A stretch of 64,000 nucleotides of DNA from Bog-756 sp963756515 (GTDB lineage Bacteria > Actinomycetota > Acidimicrobiia > Acidimicrobiales > RAAP-2). Location: positions 186,001-250,000 of the forward strand of contig CAVWNV010000012.1 in assembly GCA_963756515.1 (NCBI GenBank). Reading direction: 5' to 3'. The notes under the pieces were generated by a model that was not told the origin of the DNA, did not search any database, and saw nothing but the letters and a program-made list of their open reading frames with translations. Of this stretch, positions 16,815 to 25,843 are shown one piece after another (the stretch's first letter is position 1; the number at the start of each line of letters is the position of its first letter). The position numbers were made by a program, and so were the translations under genes.

Positions 16815-18095
16815 CTATCGGGCCTTTCTCTCACGCTTGGCTTTCGAGCGCGGGTGCTCCTTCGGCGGCACCTCTTCGGCGGCGGGAGCCTTCCTTCGTG
16901 ATCCGTTGCCTCCGCTGCTTCCGTTGCTTCCGTTTCCGGACGATTTGGTCGTGCCCGACGTTTTCGAGGGACTCTTACGAGCTCCGTTGCCGCTGCCGTT
17001 GCCGGAGCTCGTCTTCTTCCCGTTCGACCCGTTCGGACCCGATGACCGGTTTCCGCCGTCGCCCGGCTCGACTGCAGCCCTGGGTGTCGCACCCGGCTTA
17101 CGGGCCTTGCCGTTGCCGTTCGATGCGGCGGGGGCGCCGGAGCGCGTCGTCGACTTCCCTGCCGCCCCTCCACCCGATGACTTGGCCTTGGGGAGTGCAC
17201 GCTCAGTGCGGTCCACCACCGGGCCTTTCGGCTTTTTCTCCGTCGCGGTCGCGTCCACGGTCGGTGCGGTCGGCGGGCCGCCCACCATCCCCTTCCGGAA
17301 GAGAATCTCCTGCGTCAGGATCCGAATAGCGCTCGAAACAATAAAATAGACGTTCAGAATTGCGGCGACATTGAGGTAAATGAATCCGAAAATAAGTGGC
17401 ATGTATTTCTGAAGCATCGCCGCCTGGGGATTGGCCTGAGCAGCTCCGTTATTACGAGCGTTCAATCTCGACATCTGCAGATATTGCAGACCTACCGCGC
17501 CGGCGACCAACAACAAGTACGGAATGGCGACCCAGAGCGAGCTGTGGTGGGAGAGCAGTTTGTCGGAAAAGTCCATCCCGAAGGAGATGAGCTGGCCATG
17601 AGCCTCGACGATGTTGTGGTACATCTTCGAGTCGGTCGGAATGTAGCGTGGCTCGGCCACGGCCTGGGTCGTGACCTGGAGCCCGTGTACCGTCTTGGTG
17701 GTGCCGGGAACAATATTGGTCATACCCCTGATAACGCTATAGAGAATAAAGAATGCGGGCATCTGCAATAGCATCGGAAGGCAGCCGGATGCCGGGTTCA
17801 CTTTGTGCTCTTTGTAGAGCTTCATCATCTCTTCGTTGAGCTGGGCTCGGTTCTCGGGCCCTTTGTACTTCTGCTGCAGCTTCTTCATCTCCGGGCCCAA
17901 TGCCTGCATGGCGGCCATGTTCTTCGTGCTCTTGACCGTCAGGGGAGTGAGCAACGCCATGATCACGATGGTCAAGAGCGCCACGTCGACGGGGTAGTTC
18001 GGGATGATCGAGTAGAAGAAGGCCAGGACGGCGCCGACCGCATCCAGCAGAGGCTGGAAGATCTTGCCGATCGGGGTGGTCAGTGATGCGTACAT
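16815..18095 (-). CDS. yidC: Membrane protein insertase YidC/Oxa1
   Basis: 426 residues. Inserts and folds inner-membrane proteins, with or without SecYEG. It is the short form without the large periplasmic domain. The conserved core is seen in LLTPLTVKSTKNMAAMQALGPEM (shown in part), NPASGCLPMLLQMPAFF and the later helices to LTQEILFRKG. The last roughly 150 residues are a Lys/Ser/Gly/Asn-rich basic tail that probably contacts the ribosome. ATG at 18095 with GGAGGG just upstream. Overlaps yidD by 16 bases. Confidence 0.96.
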   Translation of the reverse strand: MYASLTTPIGKIFQPLLDAVGAVLAFFYSIIPNYPVDVALLTIVIMALLTPLTVKSTKNMAAMQALGPEMKKLQQKYKGPENRAQLNEEMMKLYKEHKVNPASGCLPMLLQMPAFFILYSVIRGMTNIVPGTTKTVHGLQVTTQAVAEPRYIPTDSKMYHNIVEAHGQLISFGMDFSDKLLSHHSSLWVAIPYLLLVAGAVGLQYLQMSRLNARNNGAAQANPQAAMLQKYMPLIFGFIYLNVAAILNVYFIVSSAIRILTQEILFRKGMVGGPPTAPTVDATATEKKPKGPVVDRTERALPKAKSSGGGAAGKSTTRSGAPAASNGNGKARKPGATPRAAVEPGDGGNRSSGPNGSNGKKTSSGNGSGNGARKSPSKTSGTTKSSGNGSNGSSGGNGSRRKAPAAEEVPPKEHPRSKAKRERKAR

Positions 18096-18415
18096 GGGAC
18101 CCTCCGGTCAGGCACGGGGTCGATGCCGTGGCCGCCCCACGGATTGCACCGAGCCAGCCTCCGGGTGGAGAGGGCGCCGCCGCGCAACACCCCGTGCTCC
18201 CGGATGGCCTGGATCGCATACTCGGAGCAGGTCGGGACGAAGCGGCAGCCGGTCGGTCGACCACTGCGGGCCAGCTGGTAGGCACGGATCACCGAGATCA
18301 GCGCACGTGCCACCGGCCCGCTCCGGGCTGCATCGACGTCCGGTCCGGCCGTGCCCGTCACATCGTCGTCTGCACCCGGTCCGTCCACGTCGGCGGTGTG
18401 CGTGGCCGCGCTCAT
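18080..18415 (-). CDS. yidD: Membrane protein insertion efficiency factor YidD
   Basis: 111 residues. The core ALISVIRAYQLARS, CRFVPTCSEYAIQAIREHG and RLARCNPWGGHGIDPVP is the YidD signature with its cysteines. It aids YidC-dependent insertion at the membrane face. An N-terminal acidic tail of about 35 residues precedes the core. The ATG overlaps the rnpA stop (ATGA). Confidence 0.95.
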   Translation of the reverse strand: MSAATHTADVDGPGADDDVTGTAGPDVDAARSGPVARALISVIRAYQLARSGRPTGCRFVPTCSEYAIQAIREHGVLRGGALSTRRLARCNPWGGHGIDPVPDRRVPCTHH

Positions 18416-18810
18416 CTGGGCGTCTCCGGTCCGGCCGCCGACACCGCGGCCCGGCTTCCGGCCTTGGCCAGCGCTCGGAGCGTGGCTGCTCTCAGTTCGC
18501 CGAAGCCCAGCTCTGGGGCGCCCGCCCCGGCGCGTATCCCGTAGACACCGACGGGAAGGGACGGCGCTGCCTCGGCCATGATCGACCGCAGTCTTCTCCG
18601 CAGTCGGTTCCTCACGACAGCACTTCCTACTTGGCGACTGATTGCGTAGGCCACTTCGGTACGTGACCAGGACTTTTGAACCACAAACATCACGGTGATG
18701 GGTCCGGACCGACCACGCACCGAACTCCGATGAAGAGCGTCGAACGTCCGCCGCGACCGGACCGTCCCGACCGCGGACACCCCGCGGGGGCGGAGAGGCG
18801 GGGCGATCAC
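18412..18810 (-). CDS. rnpA: Ribonuclease P protein component
   Basis: 132 residues. Protein subunit that assists RNase P RNA in tRNA 5' maturation. TVRSRRTFDALHR near the N-terminus and the RNR motif VVRNRLRRRLRSIM are diagnostic. I chose the GTG at 18810 because it overlaps the rpmH stop as GTGA. A longer in-frame reading would run across rpmH and is not credible. The usual basic RNA-binding face is retained. Confidence 0.93.
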   Translation of the reverse strand: MIAPPLRPRGVSAVGTVRSRRTFDALHRSSVRGRSGPITVMFVVQKSWSRTEVAYAISRQVGSAVVRNRLRRRLRSIMAEAAPSLPVGVYGIRAGAGAPELGFGELRAATLRALAKAGSRAAVSAAGPETPR

Positions 18811-18941
18811 ACCGACAGTCGATGGCGTCCCTTCGCCCGGCGCGACCGGATCACCGCCCGACCGGCCTTGGTCGACATCCTTTTGCGAAAGCCATGCGTC
18901 TTCGCACGCTTCCGTACGTTGGGCTGATAGGTCCGTTTCAT
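18807..18941 (-). CDS. rpmH: 50S ribosomal protein L34
   Basis: 44 residues, MKRTYQPNVRKRAKTHGFRK at the start and RRAKGRHRLSV at the end, the standard bL34 sequence. ATG at 18941 with a GGAAGGAAG purine run upstream. First gene of the leftward operon and divergent from dnaA, as in most bacteria. Confidence 0.98.
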   Translation of the reverse strand: MKRTYQPNVRKRAKTHGFRKRMSTKAGRAVIRSRRAKGRHRLSV

Positions 18942-19119
18942 CCATCCACTTCCTTCCTCTCCCTGAGCCGGGAAAGCGGCGTCGCCCTCGGTAAGGGCCC
19001 GTTCACAGGGATCAAGGCATTCCCCCACATGTTAGGCGCGAATCCCCCTGCCGCTCTAGTCGTCAGCCGGGAGGCACGCTGGGTGGTCACGGTGTACCGT
19101 TCCGGACACAGCACGCGTC

Positions 19120-19156
19120 GCAGCCGACCGGAGTGATCTCCTGTGCGGTCGGCTGC
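19120..19156. repeat. 11-bp inverted repeat upstream of dnaA
   Basis: GCAGCCGACCG (19120-19130) and CGGTCGGCTGC (19146-19156) are perfect complements separated by 15 bases. Its inner core CCGACCG/CGGTCGG recurs in the hairpin just after dnaA (20733-20750). It could be an operator, an mRNA leader structure or an insulating terminator. Confidence 0.7.
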
Positions 19157-19248
19157 TTGCCCCGGCGCACGACGGAGAAACACGAGAAGGAACGGTGCCC
19201 CGCCGCCATCGACACCGGGGCAGAGGCAGATCGGTGCTCGTCCACAGC

Positions 19249-19257
19249 TGTGGATAA
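19249..19257 (-). other. DnaA box upstream of dnaA
   Basis: TGTGGATAA is the exact reverse complement of the consensus TTATCCACA. It lies 41 bases before the dnaA start codon, a common autoregulatory position. Confidence 0.8.
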
Positions 19258-19297
19258 CTTTGTGGACCGATGGAATCGTCCAAGGGCGGAGGCCCAT

Positions 19298-20713
19298 GTG
19301 AACGACACTGAAGAGTTGTGGATACTGTGCTCGGAAGCCCTGCGTGAGCAGGTATCCGACGCCATCTGGCAGGCCTACCTGTCCGGGATCACGCCTGTGT
19401 CCATCGAGGAGACGGGCATTGTTCTCGGAGTCCCCAACTCACTCATACGCGACCGCGTCGAATCCCGCTACCTGGGGCTCATCCAGGACACCGTGACCGG
19501 CACGGTGGGCCGCAGCCTGGTGGTCCAACTCGAAGTGGTCGTTCCCGAAGGCAGGACCGAAGAGCCCTCCTCGGGTGTCCCCGGAGCCCGGGCCCCGGCT
19601 CCGGCCGAGCCCGACGTCCCTCCGGTCACCGGTTGGAGGGACAGGCCCAGTCAGAGCAGCAACGGGCGGCCCGGCCACCTCGAATCCCCGGTCCTGGACC
19701 CGCGTTACACCTTCGACACGTTCGTCATCGCCTCCTCCAACCGATTCGCCCACGCTGCGGCCCAGTCGGTGGCCGAATCGCCGTCCCAGTCCTACAACCC
19801 GCTCTTCATCTACGGAGACGCCGGGCTGGGCAAGACCCATCTGCTCCACGCCATCGGGAACTACGTGCTCGAGAACTTCACCGGGCGGCACGTCCGTTAT
19901 CTCACCACCGAGACCTACATGAACGAGTTCGTGGACGCCATCCGGACCAACACGACCACGGCGTTCAAACGGCGCTACCGGGAATGCGACGTGCTGCTCA
20001 TCGACGACGTCCAGTTCATGGAGCGGAAGGAGTCCCTGCAGGAGGAGTTCTTCCACACCTTCAACTCCCTGTACGGAGCCTCGAAACAGATCGTGCTCAC
20101 CTCCGATCGTCCTCCCAAGTCCATCGCCACGCTCGAGGACCGCCTCCGGAGTCGCTTCCTGTCCGGCCTGATCACCATCGTGCAGCCTCCCGACCTCGAG
20201 ACCCGGCTGGCCATCCTGCAGGCCAAGGCCGAGCACGAGCAGGTCGATGTGCCCGACACCGTGCTCGAGTTCATCGCCACCCACGTCAAGGACAACATCC
20301 GTGAGCTGGAGGGTGCCCTGATACGGGTAACCGCCTTTGCCAGCCTCTATCGCCAGCCCATGAGCAGGGAGCTCGCCGAGCAGGTCCTGTCCGACATCGT
20401 CTCGGCCGACCAGCCCAGGAGGATCACCCCCCAGGTGATCCTGGACGCCACCTCGGAGACCTTCGGCTTCTCGGTCGAGGAGCTCTGCGGCCCGAACCGG
20501 CGCCGGCCACTCGTGACGGCGCGTCAGGTCAGCATGTACGTCTTCCGCGAACTCACCGACTTCAGTTATCCCGCCATCGGCCGCGAGTTCGGTGGTCGTG
20601 ACCACTCCACGGTCATGCACGCAGTGGAGAAGATCGCCGGGCTCATGAAGGAACGGCATCAGATCTACAACCAGGTCACCGACCTCATTGTTCGGATCAA
20701 GAGTGGAGCGTGA
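19298..20713 (+). CDS. dnaA: Chromosomal replication initiator DnaA
   Basis: 471 residues. Domain I (about 1-80), a Pro/Gly-rich domain II linker (about 85-130), AAA+ domain III with Walker A GDAGLGKT at 173-180 and Walker B VLLIDDVQF at about 232-240, and DNA-binding domain IV with the signature GGRDHSTV at about 432-439. The GTG at 19298 is chosen because GGAGG precedes it and the alignable N-terminus (NDTEELW) starts there; upstream reading passes through the DnaA box. Opens oriC and autoregulates. Confidence 0.97.
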   Translation: MNDTEELWILCSEALREQVSDAIWQAYLSGITPVSIEETGIVLGVPNSLIRDRVESRYLGLIQDTVTGTVGRSLVVQLEVVVPEGRTEEPSSGVPGARAPAPAEPDVPPVTGWRDRPSQSSNGRPGHLESPVLDPRYTFDTFVIASSNRFAHAAAQSVAESPSQSYNPLFIYGDAGLGKTHLLHAIGNYVLENFTGRHVRYLTTETYMNEFVDAIRTNTTTAFKRRYRECDVLLIDDVQFMERKESLQEEFFHTFNSLYGASKQIVLTSDRPPKSIATLEDRLRSRFLSGLITIVQPPDLETRLAILQAKAEHEQVDVPDTVLEFIATHVKDNIRELEGALIRVTAFASLYRQPMSRELAEQVLSDIVSADQPRRITPQVILDATSETFGFSVEELCGPNRRRPLVTARQVSMYVFRELTDFSYPAIGREFGGRDHSTVMHAVEKIAGLMKERHQIYNQVTDLIVRIKSGA

Positions 20714-21058
20714 GCGCCGGTGACCCATATGGTCCGACCGTTCGGTCGGATCGGCGACCCGCGTCTGGATCTCGAGGCCGAAGCGTCGCCGAACTGCACT
20801 TCTTTCCAGAGGTTGTGCACTATCTGTGGATATCTGTCCCGTTCCCTGGGGCAATTCTGTGAACGGAGATGAACTTGTCCATAACCCGTCACGTGATGCA
20901 CATACCCGACCCCGGCGCCCGGCCATACGGGGGATCGACCGGGGGACAGTCACATCCACGGTGAACTGGGCTGATGTACCGTCATCCCCAATCCACAGGG
21001 CTTATTACCATCACTATTCAATTAGATCTATAAAGCAAAAGCGAGAAAGGACTCATTG
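20714..21058. other. oriC: Probable chromosomal origin oriC (dnaA-dnaN gap)
   Basis: A 345-base gene-free gap. One-mismatch DnaA boxes: TTGTGCACT (20813-20821), TGTGGATAT reverse (20825-20833), TTGTCCATA (20875-20883) and TGATGCACA (20894-20902); a weaker CAATCCACA lies at 20989-20997. An AT-rich block (about 21001-21047, starting CTTATTACCATCACTATTC) lies beside dnaN and is the likely unwinding element. A hairpin follows dnaA at 20733-20750. Gene order and box cluster together make this the best oriC candidate. Confidence 0.85.
20733..20750. terminator. Hairpin just downstream of dnaA
   Basis: TCCGACCG (20733-20740), a TT loop and CGGTCGGA (20743-20750) make an 8-bp stem starting 20 bases after the dnaA stop. 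Probable terminator of dnaA. No T-tract. It shares the CCGACCG core with the repeat upstream of dnaA. Confidence 0.6.
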
Positions 21059-22210
21059 GTGAAGTTTCGATGCGAGCGTGACTCACTGGTGGAGGTACTC
21101 ACCACAGCCGGCCGTGCCGTCAGTTCACGGACGTCGACGATGGCACTGGGTGGGATCCGCATCGAAGCATCCGGCAATCACCTGGCCGTGGTGGGCACCG
21201 ATCTCGATCTGACCGTTCACGTCTCGACCGAGGCCATCGGCATCACCGACGGCGTGTGTGTGGCCCCGGCCAAGCTGTTGGCCGACATCGTCCGGTCGCT
21301 GGAGCCGGGGGCGGTGACCATCGAAGCCGAGGGCGAGAAGGTGGAGATCGGAGCGGCCCGGTCGCGCTTCAGTCTCCGCACCTTTCCCGTCGACGACTTT
21401 CCCTCCCTGCCCGAACCTCCCCAGCCAGCCACGTTCCTGCCGGCAGGAAGCCTGGCCAGTGCGCTGCGTCAGGTGGTCAGAGCCGCTTCGAGCGACGACG
21501 CCCGTCCCCTTCTGACCGGGGTGCTGATCGCGGCGGAGGGGAACGGGGTGCGGATGGTGGCCACCGACTCCTACCGGCTCGCCATGCGGGACATCGATGG
21601 CAGTGACGCACTGGCCGACAACTCGCAGATTCTGGTCCCGGCCCGGGCTCTGGCCGAGCTGCAACGGCTCTCGCTGATGGGAGCGGCCACCAAGGAGACC
21701 GGACCGAGCGGTGACGAGAGTGGTGCGGACGGAGCGGGCGCCACGGTCGGCCTCTCCGTGGGAGAGCACGACGTGACCTTCACGGCCGGCGGTGTCAAAG
21801 TCAGTACCCGGCTGCTCGACGGCAGCTATCCCGACTACCGGCAACTGATCCCGGCCGAATATCCCAACCGGCTCCACGTGGGAAAGGACTCGTTGCTCGA
21901 CGCACTCCGGCGGGTCCGACTGCTGGTTCGGGACAACACGACCCCGGTACGGCTGTCGATGCGCCCGGGCGGGGTGGATCTCACGGTGGTGTCCCAGGAG
22001 GTCGGCGACGCCAGCGAGACGGTGGATGCCGATTTCGACGGCTCGGAGCTGACCATCGCCTTCAACCCCACCTACCTGATCGATGGGGTGGAAGCCGTCA
22101 CAGGGGACGAGGTCGTGCTCGAGACCGTGGATGCGACCAAGCCGGCCACGGTCCGGGCTGCGGAGGAGACGAACTTCCACTATCTCCTGATGCCCGTCCG
22201 GGTGTCGTAG
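21059..22210 (+). CDS. dnaN: DNA polymerase III sliding clamp, beta subunit
   Basis: 383 residues with three clamp domains. Forms the ring that tethers polymerase III. VKFRCERDSLVEVLTTAGRA is the typical start and HYLLMPVRVS the typical end (MPVR/MPxR motif). I chose GTG 21059 over the adjacent TTG 21056 because VKFR aligns with the family MKFR and AAAGG lies about 9 bases upstream. Domain II carries a short Gly/Asp-rich insertion (about residues 219-232). Confidence 0.97.
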   Translation: MKFRCERDSLVEVLTTAGRAVSSRTSTMALGGIRIEASGNHLAVVGTDLDLTVHVSTEAIGITDGVCVAPAKLLADIVRSLEPGAVTIEAEGEKVEIGAARSRFSLRTFPVDDFPSLPEPPQPATFLPAGSLASALRQVVRAASSDDARPLLTGVLIAAEGNGVRMVATDSYRLAMRDIDGSDALADNSQILVPARALAELQRLSLMGAATKETGPSGDESGADGAGATVGLSVGEHDVTFTAGGVKVSTRLLDGSYPDYRQLIPAEYPNRLHVGKDSLLDALRRVRLLVRDNTTPVRLSMRPGGVDLTVVSQEVGDASETVDADFDGSELTIAFNPTYLIDGVEAVTGDEVVLETVDATKPATVRAAEETNFHYLLMPVRVS

Positions 22211-22234
22211 CGCCGGGCCGGTATCGACGGCGCC

Positions 22235-23335
22235 GTGCAGCTTGTCTCGTTGACGATCGCCGACTTCCGTAACATCGGCCAGATGACGATCGAGCCGGAC
22301 CCGGAGGGGACCACCGTCATCACCGGGCTCAACGGGGCGGGAAAGTCCAGCGTGCTCGAAGCGATCGGCTATCTGGCCACGATGGAGTCGTTCCGTGGCG
22401 CACCGCGGCAGGCCCTGGTGCGCCACGGGGCCGAGAGCGCCATCCTCCGGGCCGAGACGCGGTCCGACGATCGCCTCATGACCATCGAGGCCGAACTGTC
22501 GGCGTCGGGGCGGTCGCGAATGCTCGTCAACCGACAGAACGTCCGTCGCCGGAGTGACCTGCACGAGGCCCTCCGGACCACGACGTTCTCGCCGGAGGAC
22601 ATCGGCGTGGTCCGGGGGGGGCCGGCAGAGCGGCGGCACTTTCTGGACCAGACCCTGGCGGTGGTCGACCCCAAGGCGGCCCGCTCGGTGGAGGACGTGG
22701 ACAAGATCCTCCGCCAGCGTGCAGCCCTACTCCGGACAGCCGGGCGGCGACTCTCGGTCGAAGTGGCTGCCACGCTGGATGTCTGGGACTCCCGTCTTGA
22801 CGCGGCCGGGACCACGCTGGTGGAGGCCCGCGAGTCGCTCGTCGCCGACCTGGCGCCCATTGCCGCCAATCACTACGCCCGCCTGGCCGGGAGGCCCACA
22901 CAGGTGGGCCTTGAGTACCAGCGATCGTGGTCGGGCCCCCTCATCGATGCCCTGGCCCAGGCCAGGTCCAGGGACGTCGAGCGTGGGATCTCGTCGGTGG
23001 GTCCCCACCGGGACGAGCTGCTCCTGCTGGTCGGGGAGCTGCCGGGGCGGACCCAGGCCTCGCAGGGCGAGCAACGCACCCTGGCCCTGGCCCTGCAGTT
23101 GGCCGCCCACCAACTGGCCACCGAACGTCTGGGGTCGTCGCCGGTACTGCTCCTCGACGACGTGTTCTCCGAGCTCGACCCCTTCCGGTCCCGGGCCCTG
23201 CTGGCCGGACTGCCGCCAGGGCAAGCCTTGCTGACAACGGCGCTGCCGGCTCCGACCGAGGTCGAATCGGCCCGGGTCTACGCCATGGAGGCGGGCGGCC
23301 ACGTGTCTGTGGTGGCCTCGCCCGGGTCTCAGTAG
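22235..23335 (+). CDS. recF: DNA replication and repair protein RecF
   Basis: 366 residues, SMC-like ATPase that helps load RecA at gaps. Walker A GLNGAGKSS lies at residues 31-39, the ABC signature region reads ASQGEQRTLALALQLA, and Walker B VLLLDDVFSELD. GTG start 24 bases after dnaN. Operon order dnaN-recF-DUF721-gyrB is standard in actinobacteria. Confidence 0.96.
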   Translation: MQLVSLTIADFRNIGQMTIEPDPEGTTVITGLNGAGKSSVLEAIGYLATMESFRGAPRQALVRHGAESAILRAETRSDDRLMTIEAELSASGRSRMLVNRQNVRRRSDLHEALRTTTFSPEDIGVVRGGPAERRHFLDQTLAVVDPKAARSVEDVDKILRQRAALLRTAGRRLSVEVAATLDVWDSRLDAAGTTLVEARESLVADLAPIAANHYARLAGRPTQVGLEYQRSWSGPLIDALAQARSRDVERGISSVGPHRDELLLLVGELPGRTQASQGEQRTLALALQLAAHQLATERLGSSPVLLLDDVFSELDPFRSRALLAGLPPGQALLTTALPAPTEVESARVYAMEAGGHVSVVASPGSQ

Positions 23336-23652
23336 TGGTCCCCGACCCCCGACGCCCGGACCACGGACCGAGGCCCCTCGACGCCTCGCTCGAGGACGTG
23401 TCGGCGAGGTTGGGGATGGCGGAGGGGCACGGGGTCGGTCGCCTCTTCGCCCGGTGGCCCGACATCGTGGGACCGGCCCTGGCCGAGCACGTGCAACCGA
23501 TCCGTCTCGACCGTCAGGCCCTGGTGGTGGTGGTGGAGCATCCGGCCTGGGCCACCCAGGTCCGCCGGCTGGGAGAGGCACTCCTCGACCGGGTGGCCGA
23601 GGAGTGTGCGGTGACCAGACCGGCCCGGGTGGAGATCAGAGTCCACCGCTGA
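23335..23652 (+). CDS. DUF721/DciA-like protein
   Basis: About 105 residues. RLFARWPDIVGPALAEHVQP and LVVVVEHPAWATQVRRL are the DUF721 core. The related DciA proteins help load or operate the replicative helicase in bacteria lacking DnaC, and the gene sits between recF and gyrB as in M. tuberculosis (Rv0004). The GTG at 23335 shares a base with the recF stop, so it is translationally coupled. The start is not certain. Confidence 0.85.
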   Translation: MVPDPRRPDHGPRPLDASLEDVSARLGMAEGHGVGRLFARWPDIVGPALAEHVQPIRLDRQALVVVVEHPAWATQVRRLGEALLDRVAEECAVTRPARVEIRVHR

Positions 23653-23680
23653 TCAGACCGGCATCGACGACGACCATCGG

Positions 23681-23709
23681 TCAGGCAGGGCACCCCCGAG
23701 GGCTACACT
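23681..23709 (+). promoter_or_regulatory. Candidate gyrB promoter
   Basis: TACACT at 23704-23709 is a good actinobacterial -10 hexamer. The -35 position (23681-23686, TCAGGC) is weak at 17-base spacing. The 170-base gap before gyrB and its separate leader suggest gyrBA has its own promoter. Confidence 0.4.
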
Positions 23710-23822
23710 GGGACCTTGGAATCGGGGGACCTCGACCGTCTCCGGCCTGCGCTCGGCGCACCGACAACGACATTGTGCCGCCGGTTCCCGATCAGTCACT
23801 CGATGTTGGAAAGGGCGCGCCC

Positions 23823-25772
23823 GTGGCGCTGAAAAAAGAGGACGACGGCAACGGAGCAGAAGCCACCTACGACGCCGAGGACATCACCGTTCTGGAGGGT
23901 CTGGAACCGGTACGCAAGCGCCCGGGGATGTACATCGGCTCCACCGGACCCACCGGCCTCCACCACCTCGTCTGGGAGGTTGTCGACAACGCGGTGGACG
24001 AGGCCATGGCCGGCTTCTGCACGCAGATCGACGTCACGCTGCTGGCCGACGGCGGGGTGCGGGTGGCCGACAACGGACGCGGCATCCCGACCGGTCCGAT
24101 GAAGGAGCACAAGGGCAAGTCGGCCGCCGAGGTGGTGCTGACCATGCTCCATGCCGGAGGAAAGTTCGGCGAAGGTGGAGGGTACAAGGTCTCGGGCGGC
24201 CTCCACGGCGTGGGGATCTCGGTGGTCAACGCATTGGCCACCCGGCTGGTACTCGAGATCGACCGCGACGGGGACCACCACGTCCTCGAGTTCAAAGACG
24301 GCGGCAACCCGGTGGGCAAGCTGGCCGTCACCGGATCAGCACCACGGGGACGGACCGGCACCACGGTGACCTTCTGGCCGGATCCGAGCATCTTCGAGGA
24401 GGTGGAGTTCCGGGCCCAGACGGTGATGGAGCGCCTGCAGGTCATGGCGTTCCTCAACAAGGGTCTCGAGATCCGGTTCGTGGACGAGCGACCCGACGGC
24501 AAGGCCTCCCAGGTCTTCAAGTACAAGGACGGCATCGTCGACTACGTCCGCCATCTCAACGCCTCCAAGGAGGCGCTCTTCCGCAAGGTCAGCTCGCTGG
24601 AGCAACGCGAGGACACGATGGAGGTCGAGCTGGCGCTCCAGTGGAACACCGGCTTCTACGAGAGCATCCACTCGTTCGCCAACGGGATCTCCACCATCGA
24701 CGGCGGTATGCACGAGGAGGGGTTCAAGAAGTCGTTGACCAATGTGGCCAACAAGTACGCGCGGGCCAAGGGTGTGCTGAAGGAGAAGGACGAGAATCTG
24801 CGGGGCGAGGACATCCGCGAAGGTCTCACCGCCATCATCTCCGTCCGGCTGCAGGATCCCCAGTTCGAAGGGCAGACCAAGGCCAAGCTGGGCAACGTGC
24901 CGGTGCGCTCCCTGGTGGAGCGGGCCACCAACGAGAAGTTGGCCGAGTGGTTCGAGGAGAACCCCCGCGAGGCGGGACAGATCGTGCAGAAGAGCATGTC
25001 CGCGGCCCGGGCCCGGGTGGCCGCGCAGTCGGCCCGTGACCTGACCCGGAGAAAGTCCTCACTGGACGGAGCCGGCCTGCCCGGAAAGCTCGTGGACTGC
25101 TCGTCGCGCGACCCCCGCGAGAGCGAGCTGTTCATCGTGGAGGGGAACTCGGCGGGCGGGTCGGCCAAGGACGCCCGCAATCCCCGGACCCAGGCCATCC
25201 TTCCCATCCGGGGCAAGATCCTCAATGTCGAGCGGGCCCGTATCGACAAGATGCTCAAGAACACGGAGATCCAGGCCCTCATCGCCGCGATCGGGGCCGG
25301 GTTGGCAGAAGACTTCGACGTGACCAAGGCCCGCTATCACAAGATCATCATCCTGGCCGACGCCGACGTCGACGGTTCACACATCCGGACCCTCCTGCTC
25401 ACATTCTTCTTCCGGCAGATGAAGCCACTGGTCGAAGGGGGATTCGTCTACGTGGCCCAGCCGCCGCTGTACTCGACCGAGGTGGGCAAGGAGAAGGTGT
25501 ACCTGAAGGATGATGCAGCCAAGGCCGCCTTTCTGGAGGAGCACCCGACGCATGCGAAGGAGTTCCAGCGCCTGAAGGGCCTCGGTGAGATGGACTACGC
25601 CGAGCTGCGGGAGACCACCATGGACCCGGGCCAGCGCTCCCTGCTGCAGATTGCGGTGGAGCAGGCGGTCATCGCCGACGAGGTGTGCTCGGTGCTGATG
25701 GGTGAGGACGTGGAGCTCCGCCGCACGTTCATCCAGACCAACGCCAAGGACGTACGTTTCCTCGACATCTGA
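23823..25772 (+). CDS. gyrB: DNA gyrase subunit B
   Basis: 649 residues. ATPase half of gyrase. The GHKL ATP site shows WEVVDNAVDEAMAG, VADNGRGIPTG and GGLHGVGISVVNAL. The Toprim metal site shows EGNSAGGSA at about residues 440-448 and DADVDGSHI. The C-terminal LKGLGEMDYAEL and IQTNAKDVRFLDI complete it. GTG at 23823 with GGAAAGGG upstream; in-frame codons further upstream read through DUF721 and are excluded. Followed by gyrA after 71 bases. Confidence 0.97.
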   Translation: MALKKEDDGNGAEATYDAEDITVLEGLEPVRKRPGMYIGSTGPTGLHHLVWEVVDNAVDEAMAGFCTQIDVTLLADGGVRVADNGRGIPTGPMKEHKGKSAAEVVLTMLHAGGKFGEGGGYKVSGGLHGVGISVVNALATRLVLEIDRDGDHHVLEFKDGGNPVGKLAVTGSAPRGRTGTTVTFWPDPSIFEEVEFRAQTVMERLQVMAFLNKGLEIRFVDERPDGKASQVFKYKDGIVDYVRHLNASKEALFRKVSSLEQREDTMEVELALQWNTGFYESIHSFANGISTIDGGMHEEGFKKSLTNVANKYARAKGVLKEKDENLRGEDIREGLTAIISVRLQDPQFEGQTKAKLGNVPVRSLVERATNEKLAEWFEENPREAGQIVQKSMSAARARVAAQSARDLTRRKSSLDGAGLPGKLVDCSSRDPRESELFIVEGNSAGGSAKDARNPRTQAILPIRGKILNVERARIDKMLKNTEIQALIAAIGAGLAEDFDVTKARYHKIIILADADVDGSHIRTLLLTFFFRQMKPLVEGGFVYVAQPPLYSTEVGKEKVYLKDDAAKAAFLEEHPTHAKEFQRLKGLGEMDYAELRETTMDPGQRSLLQIAVEQAVIADEVCSVLMGEDVELRRTFIQTNAKDVRFLDI

Positions 25773-25843
25773 GGCGTCACCGGGATCCCCACCGCGACGT
25801 GGTCGGGGTCCCCCGAGTTCAGCGACAAAGGTAGGAAGACGGC

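Larger units (their letters stand above)
18942..19297. promoter_or_regulatory. rpmH-dnaA divergent intergenic region
   Basis: A 356-base gene-free stretch. It carries an 11-bp perfect inverted repeat (19120-19156), a weaker TGCCCC/GGGGCA stem (19196-19222), and a perfect DnaA box TGTGGATAA on the minus sense (19249-19257). TCGTCCACA (19238-19246) is one base from the TTGTCCACA variant. The DnaA box about 40 bases before the dnaA GTG fits autoregulation. Promoters for rpmH and dnaA must lie here, but I cannot fix them. Confidence 0.75.

Noticed and set aside
19133..19298. A longer DnaA starting at 19133
   Set aside because: The extra codons cover the inverted repeat and DnaA box, and the GGAGG site and conserved N-terminus favour GTG 19298.
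23454..23823. GyrB start far upstream inside DUF721
   Set aside because: Upstream codons read through another gene; GTG 23823 has a ribosome-binding site and the conserved N-terminus.
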